Source of the DNA: CALGYY01 sp963678485
Lineage (GTDB): Bacteria > Bacteroidota > Bacteroidia > Bacteroidales > CAIWKO01
Length of the DNA: 64,000 bases
Assembly (NCBI GenBank): GCA_963678485.1
Contig: OY782882.1
Location: forward strand, 3,100,001 to 3,164,000
Direction of reading: 5' to 3'
The translations under genes were made by a program, and so were the position numbers. Under the pieces are notes generated by a model. That model did not search any database, was not told where the DNA came from, and saw nothing but the letters and a program-made list of their open reading frames with translations. Positions 44,399 to 52,205 of the stretch are shown piece after piece (position 1 is the stretch's first letter; each line of letters starts with the position of its first letter).

Positions 44399-45067
44399 AT
44401 GTATTTCGTAAAATCTCCCTTATTGTTGTGTAAATTATACCAGAGAAATGAAATCTGGAATATAGATACACGTGAAAAGGTGATCTATCTTACCTTTGAT
44501 GATGGGCCTGTAATGGATACCACACCATGGATTCTGAATATCCTCGAACGCTATAATGCACACGCTACTTTTTTCTGCGTTGGCGAAAATGTGCTCCGAA
44601 ATCCAGGCTTGTTTGATACCATTTTGTCGGGAGGACACAGCGTTGGAAATCATACATTTAACCATCTGAATGGATGGAGAAGCCCGGTTAAGGATTATGT
44701 GGATAATGTAATGAAGTGTAATGAGCTTATTCCCTCTACTTTGTTTCGCCCGCCGTATGGACGGATTAAACGTACTCAAATGCAGGAGCTTAGGCCATAT
44801 TTCACCATGATTTTTTGGTCGGTATTAACGGGTGATTTCGATTGCGAGATCAATCCCTCCAAATGCCTCAATAACGCCATTATCAATACACGTCCCGGAT
44901 CCATCGTGGTCTTTCACGACAGCATCAAAGCCTGGCCTAATCTTAAATTTGCACTGCCTGCGTTTTTAGATCACTTCAGTATGCAGGGTTTTACATTCAA
45001 AGCATTACCCTACGGGATCAAATCACAAAAAAGTGCCGAAAATCTATTGGTACTTGATTATAATTGA
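44399..45067 (+). CDS. Polysaccharide deacetylase (NodB/CE4 family)
   Basis: A 222-residue carbohydrate esterase 4 protein that removes N-acetyl groups from sugar polymers. Motif 1 is LTFDDGPVMDTT near residue 31 (catalytic base and metal aspartate), motif 2 is SVGNHTFNHLNG (HxxxH metal ligands), motif 3 is FRPPYGRI, and IVVFHDSIKAWPNL holds the last histidine. I see no signal peptide, so either it acts inside the cell or export relies on the weak N-terminal hydrophobic stretch. A weak AAAGG ribosome site precedes the ATG. The methyltransferase gene follows 20 bases later. Confidence 0.9.
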   Translation: MYFVKSPLLLCKLYQRNEIWNIDTREKVIYLTFDDGPVMDTTPWILNILERYNAHATFFCVGENVLRNPGLFDTILSGGHSVGNHTFNHLNGWRSPVKDYVDNVMKCNELIPSTLFRPPYGRIKRTQMQELRPYFTMIFWSVLTGDFDCEINPSKCLNNAIINTRPGSIVVFHDSIKAWPNLKFALPAFLDHFSMQGFTFKALPYGIKSQKSAENLLVLDYN

Positions 45068-45087
45068 AATTAGCTATAACTATTTTT

Positions 45088-45852
45088 ATGGTACAAACTG
45101 CCGAACGCAATTCCGGAACCGAAGCCTCCGATAATGTTATTCACCACCGCCATCTGATTGCCTACAACGAAGCCGCAAAGCAAGTCTCCGGTACTGTCCT
45201 CGAAATTGGTAGCGGCGAAGGCTATGGTATTCGAATTTTATCACCTTTGGCAAGCTCATACCTGGCCTTTGATAAGCACCCAACGCCCATTGATCCAAAG
45301 TTTACTAATGTCAAGTTCTATCAGGCACACATCCCGCCTCTAACTGATATCCTCGATAACTCAGTGGATTTTGTTGTCACTTTTCAGGTAATTGAACATA
45401 TTAAAAACGACCGTTTCTTTCTTGAGGAAATTAAGCGAGTACTCAAACCGGGAGGGACATTAATATTAACTACTCCCAATATTAAAATGTCGCTTACGCG
45501 GAATCCTTGGCATGTGCGCGAATATGACCCGCCAAGAATGAAAAGCCTGATGCTTTCTCTGTTCTCTAATACTCAGTTTTTGGGAGTATACGGCAATGAG
45601 AAAGTGATTAAGTATCATGAAGAGAATCGTAAATCGGTACGGAAATTCACCCGATGGGATATTTTGAACATGCAATACTGGCTTCCCCGCTGGATGCTTC
45701 AAATACCGTACGATCTGGCCAATCGTATGAACCGGAATAAACTCCACAAATCCAACACTGGACTGGTAGCTGAAGTTACTACCTCCGATTTCTTTCTCGA
45801 AGAAGTCTCTGACTTATGTTTTGATTTCTTCTGTGTGGCGGTAAAAAGCTAG
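45088..45852 (+). CDS. SAM-dependent class I methyltransferase
   Basis: A 254-residue methyltransferase. The SAM-binding motif I is VLEIGSGEGYGIRIL near residue 40, motif II DKHP, and FVVTFQVIEHIKNDRFFLEEI with KPGGTLILTTPN is the ubiquinone/menaquinone- or sugar-methyltransferase-like core. The C-terminal 80 residues are less typical (MQYWLPRWMLQIPYDLANRM) and may bind a membrane-linked substrate. The start at MVQTAERNS avoids overlap with the deacetylase gene. Its neighbour suggests a role in glycan modification; the substrate is unknown. Confidence 0.85.
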   Translation: MVQTAERNSGTEASDNVIHHRHLIAYNEAAKQVSGTVLEIGSGEGYGIRILSPLASSYLAFDKHPTPIDPKFTNVKFYQAHIPPLTDILDNSVDFVVTFQVIEHIKNDRFFLEEIKRVLKPGGTLILTTPNIKMSLTRNPWHVREYDPPRMKSLMLSLFSNTQFLGVYGNEKVIKYHEENRKSVRKFTRWDILNMQYWLPRWMLQIPYDLANRMNRNKLHKSNTGLVAEVTTSDFFLEEVSDLCFDFFCVAVKS

Positions 45853-46024
45853 AAATCGCTTATTTGGTAATGTAGCTTTCAGATTTTCAAGACAAATTCA
45901 CTCCCTTAACTTTGGTCTTCCCGCCATTCCCTGTCCCATGGTGTATAGGGACTGTTATATGCTATTTGCTGGCATTAATATATGGTAAACTTGTTCAAAC
46001 AATCGAACAGTCTAACCAAAAAAA

Positions 46025-46801
46025 ATGTCAGCCATGAAAACCTCAGAAAACAACCTCGACGACCTGATCTTTGAGAACAGGAACAAAGCCTACGGAGCGT
46101 ATGCTAACAGAAAAAATTATAAAAAGTATATGTTTTGGGCTTTATTTAGTGGAATTGTATTTTTTCTTACGATTATTTCGGTGCCATTGATTGCAAATTA
46201 CATAAATGGTGTGAATACAAATCTGGATGGCCCGGTCGTAATTACTGATACTCTTGTTAAGGTAACTATTGAACCTAAATTTATTCCACCAGCACTACCG
46301 CAACCGAAAGTCCCTGTAAAGGTTTTCAGAACACCTATTATTACTTCAAAAGATGAAGAGATTACCGATTTGAGTGAACTTATTGAAACTGGAACCAACC
46401 GTGCAATAGGAGATACAGGAGGAGGTGTTATTATAGATGAAGGTGTGCCCGAAACGCCTCCAATTATTGAAGCAGAAAAACCTGAAACTTTTATTATTGT
46501 AGAGGAAATGCCTGAATTTCCAGGTGGTGAAGAAGGCCGCTTACGCTTCTTGTCTGAAAACGTGAAATACCCTGTTCAAGCACGCGAAATTGGAATACAG
46601 GGAACAGTGTATGTGCGTTTTGTTGTGGATCAGACGGGAAAAGTAGTAGAAACCGAGTTGTTGAGAGGTATTGGGGGTGGTTGTGATGAGGAAGCCGTAA
46701 GAGTAATTAATGCAATGCCACACTGGAAACCCGGCCGTCAGAGAGGGCAGGTAGTTAGAGTAATGTTTTCAACAGGTATTGCTTTCAAACTTGCTGATTA
46801 A
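46025..46801 (+). CDS. TonB-family energy transducer
   Basis: A 258-residue TonB protein that carries proton-motive energy from ExbBD to outer-membrane receptors. The N-terminus has the Bacteroidota motif LIFENRNKAYGAYANRK, followed by one membrane helix (about residues 38-58), a proline-rich spacer (ALPQPKVPVKVF), an acidic linker and a C-terminal TonB domain (about 168-258: PEFPGGEEGRLRFLSENVKYP, GTVYVRFVVDQTGKV, GCDEEAVRVINAMPHWKPG). ExbB and ExbD are not in the window. A second in-frame ATG three codons in is an equally possible start. Confidence 0.93.
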   Translation: MSAMKTSENNLDDLIFENRNKAYGAYANRKNYKKYMFWALFSGIVFFLTIISVPLIANYINGVNTNLDGPVVITDTLVKVTIEPKFIPPALPQPKVPVKVFRTPIITSKDEEITDLSELIETGTNRAIGDTGGGVIIDEGVPETPPIIEAEKPETFIIVEEMPEFPGGEEGRLRFLSENVKYPVQAREIGIQGTVYVRFVVDQTGKVVETELLRGIGGGCDEEAVRVINAMPHWKPGRQRGQVVRVMFSTGIAFKLAD

Positions 46802-46827
46802 GCAGGGGAGTTGGCAAGTAGAACGGG

Positions 46828-46852
46828 GGCTGACGGAGAAATCCGATCAGCC
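46828..46852. terminator. Strong GAAA-tetraloop hairpin between converging tonB and thiS
   Basis: GGCTGA and CGGA (46828-46837) pair with TCCG and TCAGCC (46842-46852), with one bulged A at 46846 and a GAAA tetraloop. The hairpin includes the thiS stop codon and lies 26 bases after tonB. There is no T run on either strand, so a role as a two-way terminator or 3'-end stabiliser is inferred. Confidence 0.5.
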
Positions 46853-47050
46853 TCCGCTCATTAAATGAAGGACTAATACATCGTCACCTTCTTTAATAAA
46901 TGTCGTCGGGTAGTCGTCGCGCTTAATGATTGTACCGTTTACCTTTATCACCAACATTTTAAAAGAGTATTTCTTTACTTCGAGTAATTCAGCAATGCTC
47001 ATTTGTGTGCCTTGCAGTTCTTCGTTGTTGTTGTTAAGTATGATGTTCAT
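46847..47050 (-). CDS. thiS: Sulfur carrier protein ThiS
   Basis: A 67-residue ubiquitin-fold sulfur carrier for thiazole synthesis. It ends in the required Gly-Gly (HLMSGG), the site of thiocarboxylate formation, and has the typical VIKVNGTIIKRDDY and FIKEGDDVLVLH. It lies 26 bases downstream of a ThiF-type gene. No thiG, thiH, thiC or thiE is in the window and no thiamine riboswitch is seen, so this is a separated activation module. Confidence 0.88.
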   Translation of the reverse strand: MNIILNNNNEELQGTQMSIAELLEVKKYSFKMLVIKVNGTIIKRDDYPTTFIKEGDDVLVLHLMSGG

Positions 47051-47076
47051 TTGATTGTTGTTTTCAAGTTCATTGA

Positions 47077-47658
47077 TTATTCGGAAAGTAAAATATCTAG
47101 GACGACATTAGCCTGCATATTAGCAACTATCGCCACTCTGGGCGCAAGGGGAGGTAGTTCATCAGAAACCTCTGTTGATAAATCACCGCACACAGTTAAC
47201 ATTCCGTAATGTTCTGTCCTGAAAGCCTCATTTTTTCCCCAACCTGCAAGTCCTACTCCTGAAACAATGGGTTTGTCGGGCATTGCCGAAAGTACAGTTT
47301 CTATGATCATCTGCTTCATTTCTGCTAAATCGAAAGCTTCAACAATCACATCACATTCCTTAAACAACTCAGGGATGTTCTCAGCATTAAGCTTTTTGTC
47401 TTTGGCAATGACCATGATATCGGGATTTATCCTGAAAAGATTCTCCTGCAAGGCATAGGCTTTCTTCATGCCAATCTGCCGGTGAAAATAATACTGACGA
47501 TTAAGATTTCCTTCAGCAATTTCGTCAAAATCGGCGATTACTAATTTGCCTACTCCAGTGCGCGCAAGTGCTACTGCGCAATTCGAACCTAATCCGCCAC
47601 AACCGGCTATTCCAACAGTCTTTGTTGCTAACTTTTGCTTGATTTCGCTAAACTTCAT
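47077..47658 (-). CDS. thiF: ThiF-family adenylyltransferase (family 2)
   Basis: A 193-residue E1-like enzyme that adenylates the C-terminal glycine of ThiS. The nucleotide-binding loop is VGIAGCGGLGSNCAVALAR, followed by IADFDEIAEGNLNRQYY with the catalytic arginine. It is shorter than E. coli ThiF and has no C-terminal zinc-site cysteine pairs, which fits the short family-2 form. The start is placed at MKFSEIKQKL, 26 bases after a TAATTTTG element; the longer frame overlaps that element. It is translated upstream of thiS. Confidence 0.85.
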   Translation of the reverse strand: MKFSEIKQKLATKTVGIAGCGGLGSNCAVALARTGVGKLVIADFDEIAEGNLNRQYYFHRQIGMKKAYALQENLFRINPDIMVIAKDKKLNAENIPELFKECDVIVEAFDLAEMKQMIIETVLSAMPDKPIVSGVGLAGWGKNEAFRTEHYGMLTVCGDLSTEVSDELPPLAPRVAIVANMQANVVLDILLSE

Positions 47659-47684
47659 TTCTTCTGTTTTTGTGTTTTCTTTTG

Positions 47685-47692
47685 CAAAATTA
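47685..47692 (-). promoter_or_regulatory. -7 promoter element of thiF-thiS
   Basis: TAATTTTG on the minus strand, an exact TAnnTTTG match, 26 bases before the chosen thiF start. Confidence 0.4.
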
Positions 47693-47807
47693 CACATTCA
47701 TAAGCTATTCGCGCTTATTTTCAATAGTTAGAAAAGGATATTTATGGATGTTATAATGTCGGTTCCGCGATTCTTGGTATCTTAGTGAAGAAATTCATCC
47801 AATAAAA

Positions 47808-48605
47808 ATGCTGTCAGGAAAAAAACTATTCTTCATCGCAGCCGCACTATTGCTGCAGTTCTCCTCCTGCAGTCAGGTCAACCCCGTTATGAAAAATAAT
47901 CCTCCGTTGCGAATTGCATTCTCCCGCTGCTCCGGTAACGCTAAATATGAAAGTTACAGGCATTGGATACATCATATTGATAGTACAGCAGTGTGTGTCG
48001 ATTTATACGATATACCACGCGATTCTGCACTTGTCCTGCTTCGAAGCTGTGATGCTCTTATTCTGACCGGTGGGCCGGATGTTCAACCCGCATACTTTGG
48101 TAAAGCTAAGGATGCTGCCCGATGCGTGATCGATGAAGACAGGGATACACTTGAATTCGAATTGATAAAGATTGCTCGTGAACTGAACATGCCGATGCTT
48201 GGGATTTGTCGGGGAATGCAAGTGCTGAATGTTGCCTTTGGAGGAGATCTCATAATTGATATTCCCGATGATGTCGGGAAAACTGTCGTACACAGAGTTC
48301 CGGATACCTCATCCATGCACTCTATTACTGTTGATACGGCCTCCTCATTATATAAGTTTCTTGGTTTGCAAACTGCTGTGGTTAATAGTTTCCATCATCA
48401 GGCTACCGGTCGCACTGCTGATGATTTCCGCATCAGCGCCCGTTCAGCAGATGGCGTCGCAGAAGCACTCGAATGGAAGGTGCCATCAGGCAAACCTTTT
48501 CTGCTGGCTGTACAATGGCATCCCGAACGGCTCGATTTTGATGATCCTTGTGCCGGAAAATTAGCAATGGCATTTCTTTATGCCACTAAAAACCATAGAA
48601 AATAG
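47808..48605 (+). CDS. Class I glutamine amidotransferase-like (peptidase C26) lipoprotein
   Basis: A 265-residue protein of the PuuD-like group, which hydrolyses gamma-glutamyl bonds. The catalytic triad is visible: the nucleophile in MLGICRGMQVLN, and the histidine and glutamate in AVQWHPERLD. The N-terminus is unusual: it is a lipoprotein signal (KKLFFIAAALLLQFSSC) with the lipidated cysteine near residue 21, whereas typical members are cytoplasmic. It should therefore act on a periplasmic substrate such as a gamma-glutamyl or peptidoglycan-derived peptide (inference). It stands alone between minus-strand cofactor genes. Confidence 0.85.
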   Translation: MLSGKKLFFIAAALLLQFSSCSQVNPVMKNNPPLRIAFSRCSGNAKYESYRHWIHHIDSTAVCVDLYDIPRDSALVLLRSCDALILTGGPDVQPAYFGKAKDAARCVIDEDRDTLEFELIKIARELNMPMLGICRGMQVLNVAFGGDLIIDIPDDVGKTVVHRVPDTSSMHSITVDTASSLYKFLGLQTAVVNSFHHQATGRTADDFRISARSADGVAEALEWKVPSGKPFLLAVQWHPERLDFDDPCAGKLAMAFLYATKNHRK

Positions 48606-48638
48606 AGTGTATTGGTTACCACTAATCTGTCTTAGAAT

Positions 48639-49439
48639 CTACCCGCCAATATTGTAAAAGTGATTCTTCCCGTTCTGATGGCCGCACTCCGGCTTTTGAT
48701 TCAGCGCTTGCTTAATGGCTTCTTCTGCGCCAAGGCTGCGCACATCAAATTCTAAATCGTTAAATAAACAAGGTTTTAATTTGCCATCAGCTGTAAGCCG
48801 CAGCCGGTTACAATGCTTGCAATCACCACCAGTGCCGCCTTCCACGATACTAAATGATCCGTCGTGAAGGTTCATGCGATGAATAAATCTCACTTCTAAT
48901 CCCATTTGTGTCGCAAAGAAATTAACTCCCTGTGCATCCGGTTCATCATGGCTCTGCTCAATTACACAATTCAACTTTATTGGAGATAATCCCGCTTTTT
49001 TGGCAGCAACTAATCCTTTAATAACATTCGTGATTTCGCCACCCCTGGTCATTTCTTTATAACGATCAGGATCCATGGTGTCGAGAGAAATATTAACACG
49101 GTGCAACCCCGCTTCCTTTAAGGGTTTTGCAAATTGATCCAATAGCTGACCATTCGTGGTGAGGGCAAGGTCCTTAATGCCATCAATTCCCGCAAGCATA
49201 CTGATTAACTGTGTAATTCCTTTACGCACCAATGGCTCGCCACCGGTAATGCGTACTTTATCAATGCCTAATTCTACTCCTTTTCGCACCACTGTTGCAA
49301 TTTCTTCGAAGCTCAGGATGTTCTCATGCTTTAGCATAACTATCCCTTCTTCTGGCATACAATAGGTGCAGCGCAGGTTACAGCGATCGGTAACTGATAT
49401 TCTTAGATAATTTATATGTCTATTAAATCGGTCGTACAT
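48639..49439 (-). CDS. moaA: GTP 3',8-cyclase MoaA, compact form
   Basis: A 266-residue radical SAM enzyme for the first step of molybdenum cofactor synthesis. The N-terminal cluster motif is CNLRCTYC near residue 20. The C-terminal cluster cysteines are kept in DCKHCNRLRLTADGKLKPCL, and the C-terminal Gly-Gly required in MoaA is present (FYNIGG). The protein is about 60 residues shorter than usual MoaA: the segment between RFIHRMN (normally RFIE-MP) and the C-terminal cluster is almost absent. The reading frame is intact, so this is a compact natural variant, not a frameshift. It overlaps the end of moeA by 17 bases. The moaC, moaE and mobA genes are not in the window. Confidence 0.85.
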   Translation of the reverse strand: MYDRFNRHINYLRISVTDRCNLRCTYCMPEEGIVMLKHENILSFEEIATVVRKGVELGIDKVRITGGEPLVRKGITQLISMLAGIDGIKDLALTTNGQLLDQFAKPLKEAGLHRVNISLDTMDPDRYKEMTRGGEITNVIKGLVAAKKAGLSPIKLNCVIEQSHDEPDAQGVNFFATQMGLEVRFIHRMNLHDGSFSIVEGGTGGDCKHCNRLRLTADGKLKPCLFNDLEFDVRSLGAEEAIKQALNQKPECGHQNGKNHFYNIGG

Positions 49440-50598
49440 CAACTAGGGTTCCTTTTTTTAATTCTGTCACACCCTCAGGAATCAAAATGAATCCTGTTGC
49501 AAATGACATGGCGTGAATATGTGCTGAGCCATGGTAATCAACCAATGCAGCGTATTTTCCCTCCTTTATTGTGATTGGAACAACATACAAGCGTTCGGCT
49601 CTGCGACGCTTGAAATCACTGTAAAGAGGCAGTTGAACAGTTTGCGGAACATAGGTGCATCCCTGCATTTTATATAACACTGCTTTTACTAATAATTCAA
49701 AAAGTACAAACGAAGAAACAGGATTGCCGGGAAGCCCAAAGCATAATTTGTTGGCTTTAGTTGCCAGCACGGTTGGTTTTCCTGGTTGTATCGCAATCTT
49801 ACGGAATTGTATTTCCAGTCCCGATTGTTGCATCATGGCTGGCACAAAATCAAAATCACCCATCGATACCCCACCAGTTAATAGCACAACATCGTGCAAT
49901 GATAATGCATGGTTCATCATTTTTAAGGTGTCTTCCTCTGAATCATGTGCGATACCCATGTACTCAGCCTTGATTCCAAGTTTCCCGCACTGAGCAACCA
50001 ATTGATAAGCATTACTATTACGTATCTGCGAGGTAGAGGGCGTTTCTCCGGGCTCAACCAGCTCATCACCGGTTGAGATAATGCCAACACTTGGCATCTT
50101 TGATACTAAAGGCATTGCCGAACCTGCAGCAGCCATAATGGCAATATGTCCGGGATTAATTAATGTTCCAGCTTTGATTAAATGATCGCCATGCTTAACA
50201 TCTTCACCTTTATAACAGATATTTGGAGAGGTATGACTAATATCGAACCTTACCAAATCCCGAACAGGTTCCTTGCTGTTCTCTACCATCACAACACAAT
50301 CTGCTCCCTGAGGAATAGGTGCTCCTGTCATAATGCGAACACACTCACCGGTACTCACTGTTTTTTGTGGCGATTGCCCTGCAGCGACAGTCTCAATGAC
50401 ACGAAGTTCCTGATTAATATCTGCCATGCGACAAGCGAAACCATCTACGGCACTTTTATCAAAAGGGGGCATGTCAATATCCGCTATAATGTCTTCGGCC
50501 AATACTCTGCCTAAGGCATTATTCAACGATACCTTTTCATTCTCCTTACGGAAAGCAGCCTCTAGCGCAAGATGCAGCGCCTGTTCAAATGGAATCAT
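49423..50598 (-). CDS. moeA: Molybdopterin molybdenumtransferase MoeA
   Basis: A 391-residue enzyme that inserts molybdate into adenylylated molybdopterin. Landmarks are the N-terminal ALGRVLAEDIIADIDMPPFD followed by SAVDGFA, MTGAPIPQGADCVVMVE near residue 90, GIISTGDELVEPGE near 175, LTGGVSMGDFDFV near 240 and CFGLPGNPVSSFV near 290. All four MoeA domains are present at normal length. It is the first gene of a moeA-moaA pair with a 17-base overlap. A promoter element lies just upstream. Confidence 0.95.
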   Translation of the reverse strand: MIPFEQALHLALEAAFRKENEKVSLNNALGRVLAEDIIADIDMPPFDKSAVDGFACRMADINQELRVIETVAAGQSPQKTVSTGECVRIMTGAPIPQGADCVVMVENSKEPVRDLVRFDISHTSPNICYKGEDVKHGDHLIKAGTLINPGHIAIMAAAGSAMPLVSKMPSVGIISTGDELVEPGETPSTSQIRNSNAYQLVAQCGKLGIKAEYMGIAHDSEEDTLKMMNHALSLHDVVLLTGGVSMGDFDFVPAMMQQSGLEIQFRKIAIQPGKPTVLATKANKLCFGLPGNPVSSFVLFELLVKAVLYKMQGCTYVPQTVQLPLYSDFKRRRAERLYVVPITIKEGKYAALVDYHGSAHIHAMSFATGFILIPEGVTELKKGTLVDVRPI

Positions 50599-50621
50599 AT
50601 AGGCAATGTTTTTTCAGAGTG

Positions 50622-50629
50622 CAAAGGTA
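50622..50629 (-). promoter_or_regulatory. -7 promoter element of moeA-moaA
   Basis: TACCTTTG on the minus strand, an exact TAnnTTTG match, 23 bases before the moeA ATG. Confidence 0.45.
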
Positions 50630-50643
50630 CAGAAATACTGTAG

Positions 50644-50675
50644 AATGTGCTAATGTGCTAATGTGGTAATGTGAG
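50644..50675. repeat. Four-unit 8-base tandem repeat (AATGTGCT type)
   Basis: Four direct 8-base units: AATGTGCT, AATGTGCT, AATGTGGT, AATGTGAG. They lie in the divergent spacer between moeA and the thioredoxin gene, upstream of both promoters. Confidence 0.8.
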
Positions 50676-50752
50676 GATGAGCTTAATCAGCAGCGTTGAA
50701 GGAATGGCCAGTTGGGCTGAGACACCCTTTTTCAAATTATTTTTCCACAATC

Positions 50753-50783
50753 TTTCTCATCCCGTAAAAGAAACTTATCTTTG
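50753..50783 (+). promoter_or_regulatory. Predicted promoter of the thioredoxin gene
   Basis: TTTC (50753-50756), 19 bases, then TATCTTTG (50776-50783): an exact -7 element with a one-mismatch -33 at normal spacing. The ATG follows 41 bases later. Confidence 0.5.
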
Positions 50784-50824
50784 TGTCAAAGCGAACAAAT
50801 TATTAATTTCAAATATATCTTATT

Positions 50825-51142
50825 ATGGCTCTTGAATTTACCGATGCCAATTTTGAGGAACTGGCATTAAAATCCGATAAACCTGTAGTGGTTGATTTTT
50901 GGGCAGAGTGGTGTGGCCCATGTCGTACCATTGGTCCATCCATTGAGCAAATGGCTATCGAATTCGAAGGCCGCGCAGTGATTGGGAAAGTAAATGTGGA
51001 TAATTGTCCCGAAGTGGCCGGACGCTTTGGTATTCGTAATATTCCTACTGTTCTCTATTTGAAAAATGGCGAAGTAGTAGACAAACAAGTGGGTGCCGTT
51101 GCAAAAGGTGCACTTGTGGCAAAACTCGAAGTTCTGCTTTAA
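50825..51142 (+). CDS. trxA: Thioredoxin
   Basis: A 105-residue cytoplasmic thioredoxin with the classical active site WAEWCGPCRTIGP near residue 30 and the cis-proline segment IRNIPTVLYLKNGEVVDK. It reduces protein disulfides using thioredoxin reductase. Length and all key residues are standard. It has its own promoter and is followed 79 bases later by the DUF58 gene. Confidence 0.96.
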   Translation: MALEFTDANFEELALKSDKPVVVDFWAEWCGPCRTIGPSIEQMAIEFEGRAVIGKVNVDNCPEVAGRFGIRNIPTVLYLKNGEVVDKQVGAVAKGALVAKLEVLL

Positions 51143-51221
51143 TATTTTAGCTGCTTTATACCAGCATCATTCAGCGGTCGTTATTAATCCTTAAACTACC
51201 GCTGAATCTATATTGTTTATC

Positions 51222-52151
51222 ATGGAAATCGACCGTAAAACCGTACAGCAATTTGGCTACCTCGAATTGGTAGCCCGTCAGGTCGTCGAAGGCTTTATTA
51301 CCGGTTTGCACAAAAGCCCTTTCCATGGATTCTCTGTTGAATTTGCTGAACACCGGCTTTATAATAACGGGGAATCCACCAAACATATCGATTGGAAACT
51401 CTTCGGGCGAAGCGATAAACTCTTCGTGAAGAAATATGAGGAAGAAACCAATCTCCGATGTCAGATTGTAATCGACAATTCTTCCTCCATGCATTTTCCC
51501 ATCCGCGAGAAACTCAGCATCGATCAGCCTGATAAGCTATTGTTCTCAGTGTATTGTGCTGCTGTATTGATGGTGCTTTCTAAAAAGCAACGCGATGCAG
51601 TCGGACTCAGCGTCTTTTCTGATAAACTCGATGTTCAGACCTTCGCCCGATCTTCATCGGTGCATCATAAACTGTTGTATTACGAATTGGAGAAAATGCT
51701 TGCTCCATACAACCAAGAGCATAAATTGGCCACCTTTGCAGCAGATGCCTTACACGAAATTGCCGATAAAATTCACAAACGCTCATTGGTGGTAATCTTC
51801 AGCGATATGATGGAAAGTCGTAAAGATACAGCCGACCTTTTTGCCGCCATGCAACATCTGCGTCACAACAAGCATGAGGTAATTCTGTTTCATGTTAACG
51901 ACAAAAAGAAGGAACAGGATTTCGATTACGATAACCGCCCTTACAAATTTGTAGATATGGAAAGCGGCGAGGAACTTAAGATTCATCCGTCTGAAGTCAG
52001 GCAGCAATATACTGAAGCAATTTCCAATTACCGCGAGGAACTTAAACTTCGCTGCATGCAGTATCGTATCGATTTTGTTGAAGCTGATATCAACCGTCCC
52101 TTCGATCAGGTGTTGCTTCCTTATTTATTGAAACGGGCACGACTGTTTTAA
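51222..52151 (+). CDS. DUF58-family protein
   Basis: A 309-residue DUF58 protein. The signature is GESTKHIDWKLFGRSDKLFVKKYEEET near residues 48-75, followed by a von Willebrand A-like fold with IVIDNSSSMHFP (the DxSxS metal site). DUF58 proteins usually sit beside a MoxR AAA+ ATPase and act in its chaperone-like complexes. No moxR is adjacent here, so it may work with one encoded elsewhere. The start is the ATG before EIDRKTVQQF; an in-frame TTG three codons earlier is less likely. polA follows 54 bases later. Confidence 0.9.
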   Translation: MEIDRKTVQQFGYLELVARQVVEGFITGLHKSPFHGFSVEFAEHRLYNNGESTKHIDWKLFGRSDKLFVKKYEEETNLRCQIVIDNSSSMHFPIREKLSIDQPDKLLFSVYCAAVLMVLSKKQRDAVGLSVFSDKLDVQTFARSSSVHHKLLYYELEKMLAPYNQEHKLATFAADALHEIADKIHKRSLVVIFSDMMESRKDTADLFAAMQHLRHNKHEVILFHVNDKKKEQDFDYDNRPYKFVDMESGEELKIHPSEVRQQYTEAISNYREELKLRCMQYRIDFVEADINRPFDQVLLPYLLKRARLF

Positions 52152-52205
52152 TTCTATACTACTTGGAGGCAACGCGATTATTTCTCTATTTTTACAAAAA
52201 AAACA

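Noticed and set aside
45949..45960. Short GTCCC...GGGAC inverted repeat before tonB
   Set aside because: The arms are only five to six bases with no T run and are of a length expected by chance.
47659..47807. Thiamine riboswitch before thiF
   Set aside because: The conserved CTGAGA-type thi-box segments are absent.
48639..49439. Frameshift as the cause of the short MoaA
   Set aside because: The frame is continuous with both cluster motifs and the C-terminal Gly-Gly in frame; neighbouring frames do not hold the missing segment.
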